Assembly: GCA_026315105.1 (NCBI GenBank)
Contig: CM048755.1
Location: 763,053,301 to 763,117,300 of the forward strand
DNA length: 64,000 nucleotides
Source of the DNA: Locusta migratoria
Taxonomy: Eukaryota > Arthropoda > Insecta > Orthoptera > Acrididae
Reading direction: 5' to 3'
In this document: positions 54,514-64,000 of the stretch, piece after piece
Position numbering within the stretch: position 1 is the stretch's first letter
How the letters are laid out: each line of letters begins with the position of its first letter
Made by a program: the position numbers and the translations under genes
Notes under the pieces: generated by a model
What the model was told of the DNA's origin: nothing
The model's database searches: none
The model's input: only the letters and a program-made list of their open reading frames with translations

Positions 54514-57500
54514 GTTCTTCTTTAAGAGGAAAGCAACGCCTGACCGCTGTTAAGCAGTGCACACACACTACTACAGATTAACGAAACCAAACAAAACTTG
54601 TAGAGAGGAGGGAGCTGCGAGTGCCGTGGCTACAGGAGGCCGGCGGCAGGCGTCTGGCCGCCCACACAATCTACCGTTACCATACTCAGTAGACTGCATT
54701 TTTATTTTTGTTTCCCTTAATATTAACTGTTTAAAGAAATCTAGGAATAGATAGCAATATCCATTGCAAAACAGAAACAAAAGGTTCTTCTTTAAGAGGA
54801 AAGCAACGCCTGACCGCTTTTAAGCAGTGCACACACACTACTACAGATTAACGAAACCAAACAAAACTTGTAGAGAGGACGGACCTGCGAGTGCCGTGGC
54901 TACAGGAGGCCGGCGGCAGGCGTCTGGCCGCCCACACAATCCACCGATACCATACGCAGTAGACTGCATTTTTATCTTTTTTTTCCCTTAATAGCAACTG
55001 TTTAAAGAAATCTAGGAATAGATAGCAATATCCATGGCAAAACTGAAACAAAAGGTTCTTCTTTAAGAGGAAAGCAACGCCTTACCGCGTTTAAGCAGTG
55101 CACACACACTAATACAGATTAACGAAACCAAACAAAACTTGTAGAGAGGACGGAGCTGCGCATGCCGCGGCTACAGGAGGTCGGCGGCAGGCGTCTGGCC
55201 GCCCACACAATCTACCGTTACCATACTCAGTAGACTGCATTTTTATTTTTGTTTCCCTTAATATTAACTGTTTAAAGAAATCTAGGAATAGATAGCAATA
55301 TCCATTGCAAAACAGAAACAAAAGGTTCTTCTTTAAGAGGAAAGCAACGCCTGACCGCTTTTAAGCAGTGCACACACACTACTACAGATTAACGAAACCA
55401 AACAAAACTTGTAGAGAGGACGGACCTGCGCGTGCCGCGGCTACAGGAGGCCTGCGGCAGGCGTCTGGCCACCCACACAATCCACCGTTACAATATGCAG
55501 TAGACTGTTTTTTTTCCGTTAATAGCAGCTGTTTAAAGAAATCTAGGAATAGACAGCAATATCCATTGCAAAACAGAAACAAAAGGTTCTTCTTTAAGAG
55601 GAAAGCAACGCCTGACCGCTTTTAAGCAGTGCACACACACTACTACAGATTAACGAAACCAAACAAAACTTGTAGAGAGGAGGGAGCTGCGCGTGCCGCG
55701 GCTACAGGAGGCCGGCGGCAGGCGTCTGGCCGCCCACACAATCCACCGTTACCATACGCAGTAGACTGCATTTTTATCCTTTTTTTTTCGTTAATAGCAA
55801 CTGTTAAAAACAATCTAGGAATAAACAGCAATATCCATTGGAAAACACGAACGAAAGGTTCTTCTTTAAGAGGAAAGCAACGTCTGACCGCTTTTCAGCA
55901 GTGCACACACACTACTACAGATTAACGAAACCAAACAAAACTAGTAGAGAGGAGGGAGCTGCGCATACCGTGGCTACAGGAGGCCGGCGGCAGGCGTCTG
56001 GCCGCCCACACAATCCACCGTTACCATACGCAGTAGACTGCATTTTTATCTTTTTTTTTTTTTTTTCGTTAATAGCAGCTGTTGAAAAAAATCTAGGAAT
56101 AAACAGAAATATACATTGCAAAACAGGAACAAAAGGTTCTTCTTTAAGAGGAAATCAACGCCTGACCGCTTTTAAGCAGTGCACACACACTACTACAGAT
56201 TAACGAAACCAAACAAAACTTGTAGAGAGGAGGGAGCTGCGCGTGCCGCGGCTACAGGAGGCCGGCGGCAGGCGTCTGGCCGCCCACACAATCCACCGTT
56301 ACCATACGCAGTAGACTGCATTTTTATCTTTTTTTTTTCGTTAATAGCAACTGTTAAAAACAATCTAGGAATAAACAGCAATATCCATTGGAAAACACGA
56401 ACGAAAGGTTCTTCTTTAAGAGGAAAGCAACGTCTGACCGCTTTTCAGCAGTGCACACACACTACTACAGATTAACGAAACCAAACAAAACTAGTAGAGA
56501 GGAGGGAGCTGCGCATACCGTGGCTACAGGAGGCCGGCGGCAGGCGTCTGGCCGCCCACACAATCCACCGTTACCATACGCAGTAGACTGCATTTTTATC
56601 TTTTTTTTTTCGTTAATAGCAACTGTTAAAAACAATCTAGGAATAAACAGCAATATCCATTGGAAAACACGAACGAAAGGTTCTTCTTTAAGAGGAAAGC
56701 AACGTCTGACCGCTTTTCAGCAGTGCACACACAATACTACAGATTAACGAAACCAAACAAAACTTGTAGAGAGGAGGGAGCTGCGCGTGCCGCGGCTACA
56801 GGAGGCCGGCGGCAGGCGTCTGGCCGCCCACACAATCCACCGTTACCATACGCAGTAGACTGCATTTTTATCTTTTTTTTTCGTTAATAGCAACTGTTAA
56901 AAACAATCTAGGAATAAACAGCAATATCCATTAAAAAACACGAACGAAAGGTTCTTCTTTAAGAGGAAAGCAACGTCTGACCGCTTTTCAGCAGTGCACA
57001 CACACTACTACAGATTAACGAAACCAAACAAAACTAGTAGAGAGGAGGGAGCTGCGCATACCGTGGCTACAGGAGGCCGGCGGCAGGCGTCTGGCCGCCC
57101 ACACAATCCACCGTTACCATACGCAGTAGACTGCATTTTTATCTTTTTTTTTTCGTTAATAGCAACTGTTAAAAACAATCTAGGAATAAACAGCAATATC
57201 CATTGGAAAACACGAACGAAAGGTTCTTCTTTAAGAGGAAAGCAACGTCTGACCGCTTTTCAGCAGTGCACACACACTACTACAGATTAACGAAACCAAA
57301 CAAAACTTGTAGAGAGGAGGGAGCTGCGCGTGCCGCGGCTACAGGAGGCCGGCGGCAGGCGTCTGGCCGCCCACACAATCCACCGTTACCATACGCAGTA
57401 GACTGCATTTTTATCTTTTTTTTTTTCGTTAATAGCAACTGTTAAAAACAATCTAGGAATAAACAGCAATATCCATTGGAAAACACGAACGAAAGGTTCT

Positions 57501-60500
57501 TCTTTAAGAGGAAAGCAACGTCTGACCGCTTTTCAGCAGTGCACACACACTACTACAGATTAACGAAACCAAACAAAACTAGTAGAGAGGAGGGAGCTGC
57601 GCATACCGTGGCTACAGGAGGCCGGCGGCAGGCGTCTGGCCGCCCACACAATCCACCGTTACCATACGCAGTAGACTGCATTTTTATCTTTTTTTTTTCG
57701 TTAATAGCAACTGTTAAAAACAATCTAGGAATAAACAGCAATATCCATTGGAAAACACGAACGAAAGGTTCTTCTTTAAGAGGAAAGCAACGTCTGACCG
57801 CTTTTCAGCAGTGCACACACACTACTACAGATTAACGAAACCAAACAAAACTTGTAGAGAGGAGGGAGCTGCGCGTGCCGCGGCTACAGGAGGCCGGCGG
57901 CAGGCGTCTGGCCGCCCATACAATCCACCGTTACCATACGCAGTAGACTGCATTTTTATCTTTTTTTTTTTTCGTTAATAGCAACTGTTAAAAACAATCT
58001 AGGAATAAACAGCAATATCCATTGGAAAACACGAACGAAAGGTTCTTCTTTAAGAGGAAAGCAACGTCTGACCGCTTTTCAGCAGTGCACACACACTACT
58101 ACAGATTAACGAAACCAAACAAAACTAGTAGAGAGGAGGGAGCTGCGCATACCGTGGCTACAGGAGGCCGGCGGCAGGCGTCTGGCCGCCCACACAATCC
58201 ACCGTTACCATACGCAGTAGACTGCATTTTTATCTTTTTTTTTTCGTTAATAGCAACTGTTAAAAACAATCTAGGAATAAACAGCAATATCCATTGGAAA
58301 ACACGAACGAAAGGTTCTTCTTTAAGAGGAAAGCAACGTCTGACCGCTTTTCAGCAGTGCACACACACTACTACAGATTAACGAAACCAAACAAAACTAG
58401 TAGAGAGGAGGGAGCTGCGCATACCGTGGCTACAGGAGGCCGGCGGCAGGCGTCTGGCCGCCCACACAATCCACCGTTACCATACGCAGTAGACTGCATT
58501 TTTATCTTTTTTTTTTCGTTAATAGCAACTGTTAAAAACAATCTAGGAATAAACAGCAATATCCATTGGAAAACACGAACGAAAGGTTCTTCTTTAAGAG
58601 GAAAGCAACGTCTGACCGCTTTTCAGCAGTGCACACACACTACTACAGATTAACGAAACCAAACAAAACTTGTAGAGAGGAGGGAGCTGCGCGTGCCGCG
58701 GCTACAGGAGGCCGGCGGCAGGCGTCTGGCCGCCCACACAATCCACCGTTACCATACGCAGTAGACTGCATTTTTATCTTTTTTTTTTCGTTAATAGCAA
58801 CTGTTAAAAACAATCTAGGAATAAACAGCAATATCCATTGGAAAACACGAACGAAAGGTTCTTCTTTAAGAGGAAAGCAACGTCTGACCGCTTTTCAGCA
58901 GTGCACACACACTACTACAGATTAACGAAACCAAACAAAACTTGTAGAGAGGAGGGAGCTGCGCGTGCCGCGGCTACAGGAGGCCGGCGGCAGGCGTCTG
59001 GCCGCCCACACAATCCACCGTTACCATACGCAGTAGACTGCATTTTTATCTTTTTTTTTTCGTTAATAGCAACTGTTAAAAACAATCTAGGAATAAACAG
59101 CAATATCCATTGGAAAACACGAACGAAAGGTTCTTCTTTAAGAGGAAAGCAACGTCTGACCGCTTTTCAGCAGTGCACACACACTACTACAGATTAACGA
59201 AACCAAACAAAACTTGTAGAGAGGAGGGAGCTGCGCGTGCCGCGGCTACAGGAGGCCGGCGGCAGGCGTCTGGCCGCCCACACAATCCACCGTTACCATA
59301 CGCAGTAGACTGCATTTTTATCTTTTTTTTTTCGTTAATAGCAACTGTTAAAAACAATCTAGGAATAAACAGCAATATCCATTGGAAAACACGAACGAAA
59401 GGTTCTTCTTTAAGAGGAAAGCAACGTCTGACCGCTTTTCAGCAGTGCACACACACTACTACAGATTAACGAAACCAAACAAAACTTGTAGAGAGGAGGG
59501 AGCTGCGCGTGCCGCGGCTACAGGAGGCCGGCGGCAGGCGTCTGGCCGCCCACACAATCCACCGTTACCATACGCAGTAGACTGCATTTTTATCTTTTTT
59601 TTTTCGTTAATAGCAACTGTTAAAAACAATCTAGGAATAAACAGCAATATCCATTGGAAAACACGAACGAAAGGTTCTTCTTTAAGAGGAAAGCAACGTC
59701 TGACCGCTTTTCAGCAGTGCACACACACTACTACAGATTAACGAAACCAAACAAAACTTGTAGAGAGGAGGGAGCTGCGCGTGCCGCGGCTACAGGAGGC
59801 CGGCGGCAGGCGTCTGGCCGCCCACACAATCCACCGTTACCATACGCAGTAGACTGCATTTTTATCTTTTTTTTTTCGTTAATAGCAACTGTTAAAAACA
59901 ATCTAGGAATAAACAGCAATATCCATTGGAAAACACGAACGAAAGGTTCTTCTTTAAGAGGAAAGCAACGTCTGACCGCTTTTCAGCAGTGCACACACAC
60001 TACTACAGATTAACGAAACCAAACAAAACTTGTAGAGAGGAGGGAGCTGCGCGTGCCGCGGCTACAGGAGGCCGGCGGCAGGCGTCTGGCCGCCCACACA
60101 ATCCACCGTTACCATACGCAGTAGACTGCATTTTTATCTTTTTTTTTTTCGTTAATAGCAACTGTTAAAAACAATCTAGGAATAAACAGCAATATCCATT
60201 GGAAAACACGAACGAAAGGTTCTTCTTTAAGAGGAAAGCAACGTCTGACCGCTTTTCAGCAGTGCACACACACTACTACAGATTAACGAAACCAAACAAA
60301 ACTAGTAGAGAGGAGGGAGCTGCGCATACCGTGGCTACAGGAGGCCGGCGGCAGGCGTCTGGCCGCCCACACAATCCACCGTTACCATACGCAGTAGACT
60401 GCATTTTTATCTTTTTTTTTTCGTTAATAGCAACTGTTAAAAACAATCTAGGAATAAACAGCAATATCCATTGGAAAACACGAACGAAAGGTTCTTCTTT

Positions 60501-63500
60501 AAGAGGAAAGCAACGTCTGACCGCTTTTCAGCAGTGCACACACACTACTACAGATTAACGAAACCAAACAAAACTTGTAGAGAGGAGGGAGCTGCGCGTG
60601 CCGCGGCTACAGGAGGCCGGCGGCAGGCGTCTGGCCGCCCACACAATCCACCGTTACCATACGCAGTAGACTGCATTTTTATCTTTTTTTTTTTCGTTAA
60701 TAGCAACTGTTAAAAACAATCTAGGAATAAACAGCAATATCCATTGGAAAACACGAACGAAAGGTTCTTCTTTAAGAGGAAAGCAACGTCTGACCGCTTT
60801 TCAGCAGTGCACACACACTACTACAGATTAACGAAACCAAACAAAACTAGTAGAGAGGAGGGAGCTGCGCATACCGTGGCTACAGGAGGCCGGCGGCAGG
60901 CGTCTGGCCGCCCACACAATCCACCGTTACCATACGCAGTAGACTGCATTTTTATCTTTTTTTTTTCGTTAATAGCAACTGTTAAAAACAATCTAGGAAT
61001 AAACAGCAATATCCATTGGAAAACACGAACGAAAGGTTCTTCTTTAAGAGGAAAGCAACGTCTGACCGCTTTTCAGCAGTGCACACACACTACTACAGAT
61101 TAACGAAACCAAACAAAACTAGTAGAGAGGAGGGAGCTGCGCATACCGTGGCTACAGGAGGCCGGCGGCAGGCGTCTGGCCGCCCACACAATCCACCGTT
61201 ACCATACGCAGTAGACTGCATTTTTATCTTTTTTTTTTCGTTAATAGCAACTGTTAAAAACAATCTAGGAATAAACAGCAATATCCATTGGAAAACACGA
61301 ACGAAAGGTTCTTCTTTAAGAGGAAAGCAACGTCTGACCGCTTTTCAGCAGTGCACACACACTACTACAGATTAACGAAACCAAACAAAACTTGTAGAGA
61401 GGAGGGAGCTGCGCGTGCCGCGGCTACAGGAGGCCGGCGGCAGGCGTCTGGCCGCCCACACAATCCACCGTTACCATACGCAGTAGACTGCATTTTTATC
61501 TTTTTTTTTTCGTTAATAGCAACTGTTAAAAACAATCTAGGAATAAACAGCAATATCCATTGGAAAACACGAACGAAAGGTTCTTCTTTAAGAGGAAAGC
61601 AACGTCTGACCGCTTTTCAGCAGTGCACACACACTACTACAGATTAACGAAACCAAACAAAACTTGTAGAGAGGAGGGAGCTGCGCGTGCCGCGGCTACA
61701 GGAGGCCGGCGGCAGGCGTCTGGCCGCCCACACAATCCACCGTTACCATACGCAGTAGACTGCATTTTTATCTTTTTTTTTTCGTTAATAGCAACTGTTA
61801 AAAACAATCTAGGAATAAACAGCAATATCCATTGGAAAACACGAACGAAAGGTTCTTCTTTAAGAGGAAAGCAACGTCTGACCGCTTTTCAGCAGTGCAC
61901 ACACACTACTACAGATTAACGAAACCAAACAAAACTTGTAGAGAGGAGGGAGCTGCGCGTGCCGCGGCTACAGGAGGCCGGCGGCAGGCGTCTGGCCGCC
62001 CACACAATCCACCGTTACCATACGCAGTAGACTGCATTTTTATCTTTTTTTTTTCGTTAATAGCAACTGTTAAAAACAATCTAGGAATAAACAGCAATAT
62101 CCATTGGAAAACACGAACGAAAGGTTCTTCTTTAAGAGGAAAGCAACGTCTGACCGCTTTTCAGCAGTGCACACACACTACTACAGATTAACGAAACCAA
62201 ACAAAACTTGTAGAGAGGAGGGAGCTGCGCGTGCCGCGGCTACAGGAGGCCGGCGGCAGGCGTCTGGCCGCCCACACAATCCACCGTTACCATACGCAGT
62301 AGACTGCATTTTTATCTTTTTTTTTTCGTTAATAGCAACTGTTAAAAACAATCTAGGAATAAACAGCAATATCCATTGGAAAACACGAACGAAAGGTTCT
62401 TCTTTAAGAGGAAAGCAACGTCTGACCGCTTTTCAGCAGTGCACACACACTACTACAGATTAACGAAACCAAACAAAACTTGTAGAGAGGAGGGAGCTGC
62501 GCGTGCCGCGGCTACAGGAGGCCGGCGGCAGGCGTCTGGCCGCCCACACAATCCACCGTTACCATACGCAGTAGACTGCATTTTTATCTTTTTTTTTTCG
62601 TTAATAGCAACTGTTAAAAACAATCTAGGAATAAACAGCAATATCCATTGGAAAACACGAACGAAAGGTTCTTCTTTAAGAGGAAAGCAACGTCTGACCG
62701 CTTTTCAGCAGTGCACACACACTACTACAGATTAACGAAACCAAACAAAACTTGTAGAGAGGAGGGAGCTGCGCGTGCCGCGGCTACAGGAGGCCGGCGG
62801 CAGGCGTCTGGCCGCCCACACAATCCACCGTTACCATACGCAGTAGACTGCATTTTTATCTTTTTTTTTTCGTTAATAGCAACTGTTAAAAACAATCTAG
62901 GAATAAACAGCAATATCCATTGGAAAACACGAACGAAAGGTTCTTCTTTAAGAGGAAAGCAACGTCTGACCGCTTTTCAGCAGTGCACACACACTACTAC
63001 AGATTAACGAAACCAAACAAAACTTGTAGAGAGGAGGGAGCTGCGCGTGCCGCGGCTACAGGAGGCCGGCGGCAGGCGTCTGGCCGCCCACACAATCCAC
63101 CGTTACCATACGCAGTAGACTGCATTTTTATCTTTTTTTTTTCGTTAATAGCAACTGTTAAAAACAATCTAGGAATAAACAGCAATATCCATTGGAAAAC
63201 ACGAACGAAAGGTTCTTCTTTAAGAGGAAAGCAACGTCTGACCGCTTTTCAGCAGTGCACACACACTACTACAGATTAACGAAACCAAACAAAACTTGTA
63301 GAGAGGAGGGAGCTGCGCGTGCCGCGGCTACAGGAGGCCGGCGGCAGGCGTCTGGCCGCCCACACAATCCACCGTTACCATACGCAGTAGACTGCATTTT
63401 TATCTTTTTTTTTTTCGTTAATAGCAACTGTTAAAAACAATCTAGGAATAAACAGCAATATCCATTGGAAAACACGAACGAAAGGTTCTTCTTTAAGAGG

Positions 63501-64000
63501 AAAGCAACGTCTGACCGCTTTTCAGCAGTGCACACACACTACTACAGATTAACGAAACCAAACAAAACTTGTAGAGAGGAGGGAGCTGCGCGTGCCGCGG
63601 CTACAGGAGGCCGGCGGCAGGCGTCTGGCCGCCCACACAATCCACCGTTACCATACGCAGTAGACTGCATTTTTATCTTTTTTTTTTCGTTAATAGCAAC
63701 TGTTAAAAACAATCTAGGAATAAACAGCAATATCCATTGGAAAACACGAACGAAAGGTTCTTCTTTAAGAGGAAAGCAACGTCTGACCGCTTTTCAGCAG
63801 TGCACACACACTACTACAGATTAACGAAACCAAACAAAACTTGTAGAGAGGAGGGAGCTGCGCGTGCCGCGGCTACAGGAGGCCGGCGGCAGGCGTCTGG
63901 CCGCCCACACAATCCACCGTTACCATACGCAGTAGACTGCATTTTTATCTTTTTTTTTTCGTTAATAGCAACTGTTAAAAACAATCTAGGAATAAACAGC
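54514..64000. repeat. ~272-bp satellite array, right part, homogenised, continues past window end
   Basis: About 35 monomers. The first five or so (54514-55840) resemble the diverged left array. From about 55840 the units are nearly identical and fall into two types: type A ('cttgtagagagg' with 'cgcgtgccgcgg') and type B ('ctagtagagagg' with 'cgcataccgtgg'). The unit length is 272 bp, or 273 when the T tract has one more T. Each unit contains a 6-bp GC stem-loop ('ggcggc...gccgcc'). The recurring open frames on both strands have no coding signal. The array is in phase across Gypsy-B, allowing for the target duplication. Confidence 0.97.
57476..63464. repeat. Two higher-order repeat blocks in the satellite
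   Basis: Monomer order by type: 57476-60198 is B A B B A A A A A A*, and 60199-63464 is B A* B B A A A A A A A A*, where A* has one extra T in its T tract. The blocks contain 10 and 12 monomers (2723 and 3266 bp). The shared B-A-B-B start and A* end suggest block duplication by unequal exchange. Confidence 0.75.

Noticed and set aside
55838..63824. Dozens of near-identical 119-codon (plus) and 62-codon (minus) frames
   Set aside because: They recur once per satellite unit, exist on both strands, and are broken by T-tract length in some units. There is no codon or motif signal; they are repeat by-products.
42673..64000. CRISPR-like regular array
   Set aside because: The units are full tandem repeats of about 272 bp without unique spacers, in eukaryotic transposon-rich DNA. 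This is satellite DNA.

Overview
This window is eukaryotic, gene-free, transposon-packed DNA, almost certainly from an arthropod and most likely a large-genome insect; an orthopteran is my best guess. The guess rests on the dense, young tRNA-derived SINE family (B box followed by a body related to 'gactgatgaccccgtagttaagtcccata'), the mixture of Tc1/mariner, hAT-like, CR1-like, I-clade, Penelope-like and Ty3/Gypsy elements, and the long satellite array. The organism call is inference. I found no convincing host protein gene, rRNA or functional tRNA gene. Almost every long open frame belongs to a transposable element, and most are broken.

Layout. 0-8.4 kb: a decayed Tc1-like transposon, then a complete Ty3/Gypsy element on the minus strand (Gypsy-A, 2831-8202, 4-bp target duplication) whose pol frame carries only amber stops. 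8.5-9.0 kb: two SINEs with clean target duplications. 9.4-14.85 kb: one minus-strand LINE (ORF1, endonuclease, RT) split by a solo LTR, a SINE, and a 1.4-kb TIR element that itself holds a SINE. 14.9-17.3 kb: a hAT-like element containing an unassigned, interrupted ORF of about 240 codons. 17.3-22.2 kb: a foldback repeat, SINEs, a diverged solo LTR and a 5'-truncated CR1-like LINE.

22.3-32.7 kb: a second nest. A foldback element with arms over 1 kb has its left arm split by a head-to-head Penelope-like composite (23236-27923). That composite has inverted terminal repeats carrying hammerhead-ribozyme motifs, and it contains a truncated I-clade LINE. The spacer of the foldback element holds a mariner-like transposon that itself carries a SINE. 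32.7-35.75 kb holds no gene, only simple repeats and a 30-bp perfect inverted repeat. 35766-41483 is a full-length I-clade LINE with a 12-bp target duplication.

42.7-64 kb: a satellite of about 272 bp per unit, running off the end of the window. A very young Ty3/Gypsy element (Gypsy-B, 48505-54508) has landed inside it: 463-bp LTRs with two differences, a 5-bp duplication of satellite sequence, and a nearly intact gag-pol frame. The satellite is diverged on the left and highly homogenised on the right, where two monomer types form an emerging higher-order repeat. The solo LTR at 13.26 kb belongs to the Gypsy-B family, so that family has acted at least twice in this window.
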